Origin: Calycina herbarum
Lineage: Eukaryota > Ascomycota > Leotiomycetes > Helotiales > Pezizellaceae
NCBI GenBank assembly: GCA_001414485.1
Contig: LLEY01000059.1
Coordinates: 186,001-250,000, forward strand
Length of the DNA: 64,000 nt
Direction: 5' to 3'
Each line of letters begins with the position of its first letter. The first letter of the stretch is position 1. Of this stretch, positions 47,429 to 57,650 are shown piece by piece. A program made the position numbers and the translations under genes. The notes under the pieces were generated by a model, which was not told where the DNA came from, did not search any database, and saw only the letters and a list, made by a program, of their open reading frames with translations.

Positions 47429-47676
47429 TCACTTGAGGATGAAGCAATTGAAGTCTGGATGACTCAATTGTAACGCTTTCCAGGAATAGATGCATTTGTT
47501 ATGACTCCTTGAAAGTCATACTTTTGGAAATTGGGCGGAGCGGAATGCGGGGAGATTTTCCGCCCTTGGCGCCCATGCCGATTTTCTTTCGGAGGGGAGG
47601 TCGAAATATTTTTTGACGATAAGAAACTGAATCTACATCTCGCAACCAGACACCCATACCCCACCAACAACACACA
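47429..47676. promoter_or_regulatory. Short shared promoter between GRS1 and RPF1
   Basis: Only 248 bp separate the two start codons, so both promoters must overlap or touch. No TATA box is seen. Both genes serve protein synthesis (tRNA charging and large-subunit rRNA maturation), which makes coordinated expression plausible; that is inference. Confidence 0.6.
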
Positions 47677-48918
47677 ATGGGATCCAAACGAGCCAAGCCC
47701 CCGTCTGCAAAGGCTTCATTGCCTTTCAAGACTGGCAACAAATTCCGAAGACAAGATTTGCACGTCAAGCAAAAGAAGGCGCGCGACAGCCTGCGACGAG
47801 ACGAACGATTCAAACGCAAACGAGAAGAAGATAGAGATCCCGAATTAAGGGCCGAACGATTAGCCAGGAATGTCCCAATTACAATTGACAAGAAGCGAGT
47901 CTGGGATGATGTGGATGGGGATGGACTGAATGTCAGTGTGGACGTGGAACAATTGAAAAGGCGGCGGATAGAGGAAGCAGAAGCTGCAGAACAAGAAGCT
48001 TTGGAAGGCGGAGAAGAAGAAGCAATAGAGGATGATGTGGACAGTATGTTGGATTCTGGATCCGAAAACGAGGAGGACGAGGATGCGCCAAAACCCAAAC
48101 CACGACCTCGAGCAGCTTCAACTGCTGCCTCGACGACGAGTACGAATCTCGACCTAACTCCCGACTCACTTGCCCTCAAGTTCCCAACCCTCTTCTCAGA
48201 CGAGCCTCCACCAGTTCCTAAGGTTCTCCTCACCACATCCATTAATTCTACCCTCCATCATGAAGCTGAGCTACTCTGCACCCTCTTCCCACACAGCACC
48301 TACATACCTCGCTCAGCACACCGCTTTGGTTATAAATTCTCACTGCGAGAGATCTCCAAATTTGCCGCGAACCGAAATTACACCTCCGTCATACTCCTCA
48401 AGGAAGATTACAAGAAACCAACTGGACTCACAATTGTACATCTCCCATCTGGACCTACCTGCCATTTCTCAATCGCCAACTGGGTCGAAGGTAAAAAACT
48501 ACCTGGACACGGAAACCCAACGAATCACTACCCAGAGTTAATATTGAACAACTTCCGCACACCACTAGGTTTATTGACCGCAAGATTATTCCTCACGCTC
48601 TTCCCACCACAACCAGAATTACAAGGCAGACAAGTCGTCACATTACACAATCAACGTGATTACATCTTCCTACGAAGACATCGCTATGTTTTCCGTGACA
48701 AACGAGAAACGGAGAAGAGTGTTGTTGGGGTTGATGGAGCGAAGGTTAAAGGAGTAGAGGATATTCGAGCTGGTTTACAGGAGTTGGGTCCAAGATGTAC
48801 GTTAAAATTACGGAGAGTGGATAAGGGGATTGGACGGGCTGGAAGCGAGGGTGATGATGCCGTGCAATGGCAGTGGAAGGCGCATATGGAGAAACAGCGA
48901 ACAAGGTTCAATTTGTAG
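47677..48918 (+). CDS. RPF1: Ribosome production factor 1 (Brix domain)
   Basis: A single exon of 413 residues. The N-terminus is very basic (KKARDSLRRDERFKRKRE), then comes an acidic low-complexity linker (about 98-140, EEEAIEDD and ENEEDEDAPK). The Brix domain spans about 180-360 with KVLLTTSIN, RSAHRFGYKF, LPSGPTCHFSI, LNNFRTPLG and LHNQRDYIFLRRHRYVF. The C-terminal LGPRCTLKLRRVDKGIG is typical of Rpf1. Family knowledge: it is a nucleolar assembly factor needed for 27S pre-rRNA processing and 60S subunit formation, binding RNA through the Brix fold. The start at 47677 (ACAATGGG) is the first ATG. It is divergent from GRS1. Confidence 0.94.
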   Translation: MGSKRAKPPSAKASLPFKTGNKFRRQDLHVKQKKARDSLRRDERFKRKREEDRDPELRAERLARNVPITIDKKRVWDDVDGDGLNVSVDVEQLKRRRIEEAEAAEQEALEGGEEEAIEDDVDSMLDSGSENEEDEDAPKPKPRPRAASTAASTTSTNLDLTPDSLALKFPTLFSDEPPPVPKVLLTTSINSTLHHEAELLCTLFPHSTYIPRSAHRFGYKFSLREISKFAANRNYTSVILLKEDYKKPTGLTIVHLPSGPTCHFSIANWVEGKKLPGHGNPTNHYPELILNNFRTPLGLLTARLFLTLFPPQPELQGRQVVTLHNQRDYIFLRRHRYVFRDKRETEKSVVGVDGAKVKGVEDIRAGLQELGPRCTLKLRRVDKGIGRAGSEGDDAVQWQWKAHMEKQRTRFNL

Positions 48919-50541
48919 ATCTTTTTTGTTGTTGTGGAAAATACCCAAATGGAAAAGAGTTACACAGTTTCGGAATGTTTTGGTTTTCGGCTTGTTGATC
49001 TTTATGGTTGTGTTCCGTACCTGGAGGCTTTTGTGTTTAGTTACACTTCAGCTTATGCTGCAAGGATTTTTCGTATGGTAATACTCCTGACCAAAAACCT
49101 CCCTCCTCGCAAATCAAGTTTCTATTCCCAAACAACCAACCACCTTGCTTTAGTAACTTTCAAAAGACCCCAAGACTCGAGTCAAAAAACCAGCAGTACA
49201 ACAACCCACCCGATCCTACAGCCATCCGAGTCCTTCATCCTACCCACGTTTCTTCTTTCTTTAGTGCTCCTTCTTCTTCTTTCCCGAGTTCATATCAAGT
49301 GACCTCTGCTTTCCTTTGGATTTTGTTGCACTTCGAAAGTTCAATCACCGGCTGGCTGCATGCAGTTTGGGTCTTGTGATTCTTGTGGTTGGTGCTCCGA
49401 CGGGTTACAGGAATCTTTGCCATGAGGAGTGGTGGTACGGGTGTGGAAGAGGTGATACGGGGTTGTACTCGAGCTACGGGCTTTTGTTTTGTTGCTTTTC
49501 AAGGGAAAGAACGAGGTGGGCTGAGAGAGGTGGGGAGTGTGGAGGAGGGCTGCTGGAGGAGGTTGAGCTTGGGGGGAAGAGAGTGAGTGGATGAGGAGAT
49601 GATATGGAGGAGGTTGATGGATGAGGTCGAGGGTGAGGGTGAAAGATATGGCTGGGAAGGGGATGGTGTTGCGAGCATTGGGAGTGACTTGAGAGAGGGA
49701 GGATAAGTAGAGTGGTACTTGTGGTACCGATGATAACATTGGGGATCCTTTTACTCGAGGCACCTGGTTTCTAGTACTGATCCAGTTTCGTCTGTTGGAC
49801 TTATGCCATGTGGAGGGGAGGGGTAAAGCTGCTGTTTGGATCTTCATGTTACTCAAAGCTGGTGCATTTCAAGAGAGGGCTGTTAAGTTCATTTTCCCTT
49901 TTATTTGGAAAGTTTCGTTTGCATTGAACTTGGAGAGCTTTGAAAAAGTAGTGGACAAAGTGAAGGGCTGTAATTCACCTCTTGCCTACCCTTTCGTTTT
50001 AACTATAGGTACAGTATAGTCTTCAAACAAAAGAAATGACCAAGTTGAAGCTTAAATACGTAAACTGTGGAGGTTAAACTTTTCAACGGATATAACATAT
50101 CTATTTCAGAGAATTAAGATGCTGACTTGATAATGTTCTATGATTGGAAGCTGCTCTTCTCCGTACCACTTTAGGTTGAAGTTCAATTCTTTGATGCGTA
50201 TGAAGGAAGATTAATAGCAATCTGTGAATGGAAAGTCAACTTGTCGCCTAGTACAATACCTAGTGTTGTGTACCTATGTACAAAAATTCAGCCTAAACCC
50301 AATTTTCCACTTTCTCTCCACTTCTTCAAACACTGCCAGTATCCTCTCATCCAAGCCTTTAATACTTCGTATTTCCCACACCGCTTGATAAAATTCTCCA
50401 CATCTCACCAAGCACCATCTTCCAACCGAAAAGACCCCGCCAATGAAAATATCAACTAGTCCCCACAACCACAAAGAATTTACAACTTTGAATAAAAGCC
50501 TAAATAAGCGAATTTGCTCCATTAAATACGATGTTTCCCTA
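48919..50541. other. Intergenic, no gene seen
   Basis: 1.6 kb between RPF1 and the tRNA-Phe gene. Frames at 48934-49302 and 49316-49594 are antisense or composition artefacts of C/T- and G-rich stretches. No repeat is recognised. Confidence 0.5.
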
Positions 50542-50688
50542 GCGGCTTTAGCTCACTTGGGAGAGCGCCAGACTGAAGCCAACTTCAGACCTTGAAATCT
50601 GGAGGCACTGTGTTCGATGTAAGCATTACCTGCCTATCAATAGCCTCTTAATCAGCAACTGACATCCTCTCCAGCCACAGAAGCCGCA
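50542..50688 (+). tRNA. tRNA-Phe (anticodon GAA) interrupted by two inserts
   Basis: Acceptor GCGGCTT pairs perfectly with AAGCCGC (50681-50687), discriminator A at 50688. The D-arm and anticodon stem (CCAGA/TCTGG) are perfect; the anticodon GAA is 50575-50577. The first insert, 50579-50596 (18 nt), is a normal anticodon-loop intron containing CTTCAG that pairs with the anticodon. The second insert, 50619-50674 (56 nt), splits the T-loop between TTCGAT and C; with it removed the T-stem CTGTG/CACAG is perfect and the loop has seven bases. That insert starts GTAAGC and ends CTCCAG, with CTGAC 12 nt before its end, the signals of spliceosomal introns in this genome. It interrupts the internal B box. 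A T5 run is at 50732-50736. Whether this copy works is unclear. Confidence 0.85.
50619..50674 (+). other. Spliceosomal-intron-like insert in the tRNA-Phe T-loop
   Basis: 56 nt with a GTAAGC donor, a CTGAC branch-like site at 50659-50663 and a CCAG end. Size and signals match the introns of neighbouring protein genes. No target-site duplication is obvious at its borders. Confidence 0.65.
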
Positions 50689-51207
50689 ATTCTGCGAATG
50701 ACAGCTAACTGTCATCGATCTTCGAACAACCTTTTTGCTCTTTCCTCCCCCGATATGTGCGGAGGACCCGTGCAAAAAAATTTCTTCTAGAAAGACCTTA
50801 ACTGGGCAAAGGTCTTTTTCCCGGAAAAGAATCGCACGTACCCACGAACCCGGCTTAGTCAGTCAAACAAACCCGCAGAGATTCCATTGGAGCAGCATTT
50901 GGCCGAGATGCACTCCCACTTTTGCCCATCATCCCCAGTCTTTTGTTTTTTGTTTCCTCGAGCGGTGAAACAAGAAGTTCTGGCGGGCGACATGCTTTTT
51001 CTGCTGCAGCTGGGTGTCACACGGGCGTGTTTGGGGTACGCGTAATCAAGAGGTGGACGATCGATGATGGTGCACTTCCTCATTATTGCGACATGAGACT
51101 TTCCGCTGCGTGGCTTTTCCAAATTTCAATTGAGAAGAATTCGAAATGGAGATGGTGATTTCTGGGATTCTTTATCGGGAAATGGAGATGGGAGATTCCC
51201 AGGTCGT

Positions 51208-51300
51208 CCACCAGTCACCATTCGTGATCGTAAGTCTAGGTGGATTTTGGGGTTCCTGCTTACTAAATCTACTATCACGAATGGTGACACGCCCTGGTGG
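51208..51300. repeat. Imperfect 93-bp foldback (inverted repeat)
   Basis: A perfect 15-bp inverted repeat pairs 51214-51228 (GTCACCATTCGTGAT) with 51274-51288. The outer arms CCACCAG (51208-51214) and CTGGTGG (51294-51300) also pair, with a five-base bulge. It lies two bases from the C/G-tailed palindrome. It is probably a miniature inverted-repeat element or part of a composite one. Confidence 0.7.
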
Positions 51301-51302
51301 TC

Positions 51303-51392
51303 CTCTCCCCCCTTAAGTAAATGTAAGCGCACGGCCGCTGTGCCATACGAAATGTCTGTGCACCCTACATTTACTTAAGGGGGGGGGGAGAG
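51303..51392. repeat. C/G-tailed palindromic element, copy 1
   Basis: The left arm CTCT plus C6 plus TTAAGTAAATGTA (51313-51325) pairs with the right arm TACATTTACTTAA (51366-51378) plus G10 plus AGAG. The inner part (about 51326-51365) includes ACGGCCG. A second, diverged copy lies at 55631-55745. It has no coding capacity; a non-autonomous miniature element is the simplest reading. Confidence 0.75.
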
Positions 51393-53084
51393 TCCCAGGA
51401 GATTTCTTAGATTGAGCGTTGCAGTTTGATCAACGGCAGACATGCCGGGAACCGAGTCCCAAGCGGCCACAAAGTGTGGCTGGTGAGAAGGTCGGACTTA
51501 CCGTTTATGGATGAACCATGATCTCTTTTGGGAGTATCATTTTCCAATTTTATGAATTGCCCCTTTCAAGTCAGCAAATCTCGCGGAGTCAAAATCGGGT
51601 GCTTTTGGTACGATTGGTGGTTGGTGATTGGTGATTGGAAATGCGACTTTTATGTGCGAGGCGTACGTGTATTGATATCGAGTTGATTGGCCCTTGTTCC
51701 GTATAGAGTAAGCTTCCTACGACCTGCAGCCCGCTGACAGCGCTTCCACGAGTAAGAGCCACGACACGAGCTTTCTTCATTCGAGTTTTCCCCAACTTCA
51801 CAACACCACCGGCCAGGGTGAGAGGGTCACATTCGAAACGCCTGCACTCCTCCGCCCTGGTCTGCATTTAGGTCCCCACTAGAATCCTTCCCGGGAGGGA
51901 AATGACAGCCAACGGATTCAACCTTGACGAGCAAGCAATTCGGTCGCTCGAGGTGCATTTTCCCCTCACTTTACATCCCGACCAAGAAACACCATCGAAC
52001 CAGCATTTTGACGGCATTCCGGTATCATGAGACGATCGATGCGGAATAAATCTCGTCGCCGGAATTGGAAAAGACAATGCTTTTGCGGAAAGTAGATGTT
52101 TCGTACCAGAAAATCCCGGTCCGGCATGGGAATTTCCTTCCTCTCCATCAAGCAAGCATGATGAACATCCTCTTCGGATCTTCAATCAATTGGTGTAACC
52201 GATCTTCGGCATCACGACTTGGAAGAGCCTTTGGGGCTGATTGGTGCGTCTGCAGGTCGCCATGTTCAAGACGCCACCCACTCTCATGGAAGCGTTGACG
52301 TAGGTCTTGTACTTCAAAGTCCTTCGTACCAAGAGCTTCGAGACAAACCTCTTCGCGGCTCGGACCATATCAACGTTTTTCTTTCTGATGTTAAGCGTGG
52401 ATGGGAGTTGAGTCATCTATGCCAGAGGAGCTAGTCTATAACACAGGGGGTTCCAAGTCGGTTTATATTCCTGAGCTTTCGAGATCCTTCATCATCAAAT
52501 CCAATAGGTCTCCTTCCTGCACCACCGTGGCAACATTTTGCGGCGTACGTGCTGTGCTGTACGGTCACTACAGTGCCACCACCTGCTGACGGCCCCTCCC
52601 CCCTCGTCTCGTTTGTCTCAAGCTGATTCTATTTTCTTATCTTACCACATCCTCACTCCCTGTTCCCTCCTAAAAGTTTAAGGGGTTCGCAAAAGTCAAA
52701 ATTTTATCTTGTATTTTTCATCATTAAAACTGCTTAACTTCTCATTTGATATTCGTTCATTTTGCGAGCATTGAGTTTTCTCGTCAAAGCTGGGCGATCA
52801 TGTCCAAGAATACTTCAGATTCCCATCTTTTAAAATACTCCCACTCAGCCACTGCAGGATTGGTCTGACCCCTGCTCTTACCACGCCTTCTGTTGCTTTC
52901 CCTGGCGCGGCACAACGTTGGGGGTAGTGGGGCACGACACGAATCGGTCCACCTTTCTCAAGCTGATCCAAGGTATATTATCTGTTGGAGGTCGCCAAAT
53001 GCCCAGCCTTACACTGCTTGTCACTCTTCCACCTTTTTTCCTTCCTTTCATAGTTTATATATACTCTTACAAGTTTTGGTAAGA

Positions 53085-54362
53085 ATGTCTGTTACTTCCT
53101 TTTCTCCGCTGAGGACGCCATGGCTGGGGGCTATCATTGCCCTCCTTTTGATTTGGTCATTATATACGTTGGATTTGGGGTCGATGAAGTCGACGATAGT
53201 CGTAAGTTGAAATCCTTTTTGCGCAAGGTCTATTTACTTACTCACATCTTTCAAGCAATCTTCTACATATCAAGAAATAATAACACCATCACCTAAACCT
53301 TCCGCGAACGAAATAAATCCAGTATCGGAAAAAGAGGGGAGCATAATCATGTCAAAACCTTCGTCCGCGGAGTCGCCGGAAAAAACCACAGCGGGCGCCC
53401 AAGGAATTCAGACAGCGCAAGTAGAGGGAGGAGATATTTCAAAGCAAACCGTCGAGCAGAACCCCGAGAGACCTCTTATTCTCTACGCCTACGCCGAGAC
53501 CGCCAACGCGCGCGCAAACTTCGAGTTTTTCCTCGCTCACGGCCTTCACGGCGCCGCAGACTTCGTCTTCATCATCAACGGCGAGAGCAACGCCACAGAT
53601 CTCATCCCCAAAGAACCCAACTTTCGCATCATCCGACGAAAAAACGATTGCTACGACATGGGCGCTTACTCAGAGGTTCTCCAAAAGGACGACCTGTATA
53701 AGAAGTACAAGCGCTTTATCCTTTTGAACGCCAGTATTCGGGGACCTTTTTCGCCGTATTGGGCGAATGCTTGTTGGTCGGATATGTATCTGGGACGTCT
53801 GTCGGATGAAATCAAGGTAAATTCGCGATCGCCTTTTTACCCCATTTGTGGAATTGAAAAACTGATAACTGTATAGCTTGTTGGTATGACGGCCAACTGC
53901 TGGCCAACCTTCCACGTCCAATCCATGATCCTCGCAACCGACATCATTGGCATCGAAACGCTCCTCCACCCCACGCCCGAAGCCCTCGCCGCCTACGAAG
54001 CCAACCCGCCCAAATCTGCCGACGACAAAGTAGGCCCGCAAACCCCGGGTATCAACTCGTGCTTCCACACCTGGGGCTCGGCCGTCAAGGCGGAAATCTC
54101 CATCACCTCGTTGATCAAGGCGGCCGGGTACAAGGTCGACGTGATGATGAGTGCCTTCCATGGGATGCACGAGTACGAGAAGACGTGCGATCCCGACGAG
54201 GGTGATCTGCTGTGGGATAAAGAATATTATGGGATCAATGTTCATCCCTTTGAGACGGTTTTTATGAAGAGTAATCGGAATATTGATCCGCTTGCGCTGG
54301 AGCGGCATACGGAGTGGGCGAATGAGAGGCGGTATTCGAGTTATGATTATTGCAAGGCCTGA
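53085..54362 (+). CDS. Type II membrane protein, glycosyltransferase-like
   Basis: Model: join(53085..53201, 53256..53816, 53877..54362), 387 residues; introns of 54 and 60 nt, all phase 0. One membrane helix near the N-terminus (about 13-30) after a short cytosolic tail is followed by a Ser/Pro/Glu-rich stem (to about 105) and a lumenal domain. The domain opens RPLILYAYAET.NARANFEFFLAHG, then DFVFIINGE, RRKNDCYDMGAY, FILLNASIRGPF and, in exon 3, LVGMTANCWP. The ILYAY...FFI/NG...DxG...NxSxRGP order resembles glycosyltransferases of the rhamnan-synthesis (RgpF-like) type, with Golgi type II topology. No classical DxD can be pointed to with certainty, so donor and acceptor are unknown. Confidence 0.8.
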
Positions 54363-55630
54363 ACAAGTCTGCAGTTTTTCTAACGAGTGGGAGGTGTTTT
54401 TTTCTTTTGTAAATTTGAAAGGGTGGATGGGATGGGATGGGATTTTTTGATGAGCATTTTCCTGGGGCTAGCGTTGGCGTTTTTTGGCGTGTGGTAGGGT
54501 GGATGGATTGTCAATCATCCCCTTGGGAGGTCTTACTTTGTCCTTTTTTTTTTCCTTTCATACTTCTGGGTGGGATCGGGTCTGGATTCTTTTTGGGGAT
54601 TGTTTTGTATCACTAGACTTTTGTGGATCGGAGTGAGGGGATACTAGTACTCACTCTTTCTGGAAGTCGGAGAGGAAGAGAGGAAGAGAGGGAATTTCTT
54701 GCATATAGATTAGATTTGTTGGATTGGATTGGAGGGGGTTTTTTTGTTTTTGTTGGGTGTTGTATATTGTATATATATATATATACCAAAAATCCAAAGT
54801 TAAAAAAGTTTATTTACCTCCCTGTTCTTGAGAGGAGTTTAGGGGAGTTAGGATGTCGATTTTGTTGTTGTTGTTTGGGCCCGTTAGGAATTTGTATTAG
54901 GCGCAGAGCGAACTGCTTCATTGATGGTAAGCGATTCGGGCATCCCTCTCCGGCATCCGTCTCTCATATTATGCGAAATATTCTCGAACAATCATGGTAC
55001 ATGATCTAGAAGGTTAGCAGTCTCATTCTTCCAAACTATCTGGAACGATGCTTCTAGGCCCGATCCGCACCCTCTAAGGGATAGTGAGTGGGTGACGGAG
55101 AATCATGTTTGCATCTCTTACCTGATGCAGTCAACAATCATTACTCCGTGCGAACGGTCCAGAACCAGGCGAAAACATACCAAAAGTCGCCAACTTCTAC
55201 TACTGATCACAGAGCAATTAAGTATAGAGGATCGGGTAGCTAGATACTTGAATTGAGTGTGGGATGGATGGATTTTTTTCTATATCAAGGTAACTAACTT
55301 CTAGTAGGTGCTAAATAACTCTCGTAGAGGATTTGCTTGTTAGTTCGTAAAATATTGGTTCGTAGAAATTATATACGTAGCGTAGGAGTTGGAACTAAGA
55401 GCTTTAGTTGGAAATATGTTCCTCTTGTAAGGTTCTACCTGTGTAAGCGTTGTTGAGATATAGTATTGTATGTATTTACTAAGTTGTAAAGCTGTGAAGA
55501 GGGTAGGGTGGCTTTTAGTGTGTTTTCGCCTGATTCTGGACCGTGCGTATGGAGTAATAACTAGAACTGTTGAAGTGTGGTTAAAGTGGCTAAGAGACAA
55601 CTATCTTGGTATTTTACGTCCTTTGCTGTT
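54363..55630. other. Intergenic, no gene seen
   Basis: The first 500 bp are T/G-rich 3' flank. A short AT tract (54770-54785) follows. No supported gene. The sequence becomes steadily more AT-rich towards the transposon island. Confidence 0.5.
54770..54785. repeat. (TA)8 microsatellite
   Basis: Simple TA alternation in the 3' flank of the membrane protein gene. Confidence 0.8.
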
Positions 55631-55745
55631 ACCCCTCCCCTTCCCCCCCCCGGGGAACTAAATGTAAATGTAAGCGTACGGCCGATGTGCTATACTAAAT
55701 ACCTGTGTACTGTATATTTAGTTCTGGGGGGGGGGGGGGGGAGAG
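55631..55745. repeat. C/G-tailed palindromic element, copy 2
   Basis: C-rich left end (C10 at 55642-55651), arm AACTAAATGTA (55656-55666), inner core with ACGGCCG, arm TATATTTAGTT (55713-55723), and a right end of 16 G (55726-55741) plus AGAG. Over the 55-base core it matches copy 1 at about 80 percent by eye. Most differences are C to T or G to A in this copy, as RIP would give next to the degraded island. Confidence 0.75.
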
Positions 55746-56399
55746 TAGTTAGTACCCCTCTCTTTTCGCTTACCGTGGCAAGAAACTAACTTCCAAAGCC
55801 CTTGGTGAGTATGTCGAGGTAACCATTACTTAAACATGAAATTGGAATTCCACATATCCCCAGATTCCCAGGTTTTTAAGACCTCGGGTTGACGGGGATC
55901 TGTGCTATGGTGTTCCGCAATACGAGGTATTGCGCAATTAGACTAATCTATTTGGGCAATAAATTCTGGATTGCGTAAACCAATAGATGGCCTAAATCGG
56001 GTGTCTAATACCGCGATTTTAATCAAATACACTTTTTTCAAAACTCTCTCTACGTCACTCCTAGCACTTATTTAAGGCTATTCCCACTTTACCTGCCTAA
56101 TAAAGAATAGTTAAAACTTTTTTAAAACTTAGATATAAGATTAATAGATACCTAGTAGTAATATTTAACTTTCTTTATATTTGCTAAGGTTTTAGAAGTA
56201 TATCGGTAGGTGAAAAGTGAGTAAAACAAGGTAAGTCGGTTAAAAAGGGGGAGGTTAGAGAGGCTAGGAGAACAGCACTTCTCTCTTATCTTACTACTAG
56301 GAGTTATTCTATATAGTTAACTAGATATCTCTTTCTTTTTCTTAAAGAACCAAAGTATTTTAACCTTATATTTCTATCCTATCTTTACCCCTCTTTTAC
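55746..56399. other. Border of the AT-rich transposon island
   Basis: Base composition changes from ordinary to strongly AT-rich at about 55.9-56.1 kb. No coding potential. A local inverted motif around 'gcaatacgaggtattgc' (about 55918-55934) could be part of an element end; this is uncertain. Confidence 0.5.
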
Positions 56400-57650
56400 C
56401 CTGCTATTATAGACGTTAACAACCCTTACTCTTTATCTTAAGAGGTCTAGTTCGCCCCTCTATTCCCTTCTAAGGGCTCTGAACCGCTAAATATCACCCC
56501 TTTTAGTGCTTTAGCTAAGCAGGAATTTCACGACTACCTTAAAGCCTCTTCTAATAAGAGATATCTCACTTCTTATAAGCGATTCAAGTACCGTGATTAG
56601 CTACAAAACCTAAAGTAAGTAGTCTCTTAAGGTCTCCCGATGGTAGAAAGAGTAAGGTAATCTATAGTAAAGTTTAAAGCTCTTAACAAGTATATACTTA
56701 ATAATAACCAAGTATATTATCAACCTGAATCAGTTTATAGAACAGATTACCTAAAGAGATACGTAGTTTATACCTATAACGCCTTTAATCTTATTACTAG
56801 AGTATATCGTAGACTGAAGTATACTAGTAAGTACCTAACTCTACTTATTCTTATTTAATTAACTAATAAACTTAGGTATAAATAAGACTTATATACGCTA
56901 TATAGAGTTATATTACAGGATCTTATAGAAAGACGTAAAGTTTATCCTTAAGAGGTATATATACTATGCTCTTACGAGGGCTTCTTATAAACCGACTATT
57001 ATCTAGCTAATCACTTTACGCCGTTGCCTTAATAAAGTCTATATAGATCTTATAGACTTTACTTCTTAACCTAATCTACTCTTCTTCTCTAGATATAACG
57101 AATCATAGAGCTTTAAGTAGATCCTCTAGATCAAAGATCACTTCTTAAGATATATATAGCTATACGCTCTAAAGAATAAGGAGAGTAAGACTATTACTAA
57201 GGCTATTAGTATATTTTTACCTTACTTTAACTTAATAAAAACTAATTATTTTATAGCCTACTAGATCTTAAACAACGGTTCCCTTTATAAATTCTATTAC
57301 GATAACAGTACTAAGTTTAAGAGAGAGCTTATAATACTATACGAGTTACGAAATCCACCTATTACACAGATTCGCGGTCGTGCCTATCACTCTTAAACCC
57401 AGGGGAGTATAGAGAAGGCAAATAGTATATTTAAAGCTCGTCTCTCTATATTCTATATAGACCGAGCTAGCAGCCTCTAGAAGTAGGTTTCACTACTTCT
57501 AGAACTTTAAGAAGTTATCAACCTTATACCTACTACTATACTCCTAGCTTATATTACTCTCTTTAACACCTGGTTTAGTAGAAAGCCTTACTAGCTTTCT
57601 AGTGCTTAGCCTATATACGTATATCTTACCTCTCTTTTTACCCCTCTTTT
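56400..57650 (+). mobile_element. RIP-degraded DDE integrase (rve) relic
   Basis: In the plus strand, frame-by-frame reading gives an integrase core with stops at former Trp and Gln codons. Recognisable pieces: a first catalytic Asp in YIDLIDF (about 57040), KDHFLRY, a second Asp in FYYDN (about 57300), and GRAYHS then TQGSIEKAN (about 57385-57425) with the catalytic Glu. The order resembles KRBA2/Ginger-type integrases more than the gypsy pol next to it, and the strand is opposite. No intact frame is left. Upstream sequence (56.4-57.0 kb) probably belongs to the same element. Ends not found. Confidence 0.6.

Larger units (their letters stand above)
50689..53084. other. Intergenic with two adjacent foldback elements
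   Basis: 2.4 kb with no supported gene. It contains the imperfect foldback at 51208-51300 and the C/G-tailed palindrome at 51303-51392. The remaining frames (for example 51589-52185 minus) lack any recognisable feature. The last few hundred bases are the leader of the membrane protein gene at 53085. Confidence 0.5.

Noticed and set aside
47499..48242. 247-codon minus-strand frame opposite RPF1
   Set aside because: Antisense shadow of the basic and acidic linker of RPF1; Ser-rich artefact.
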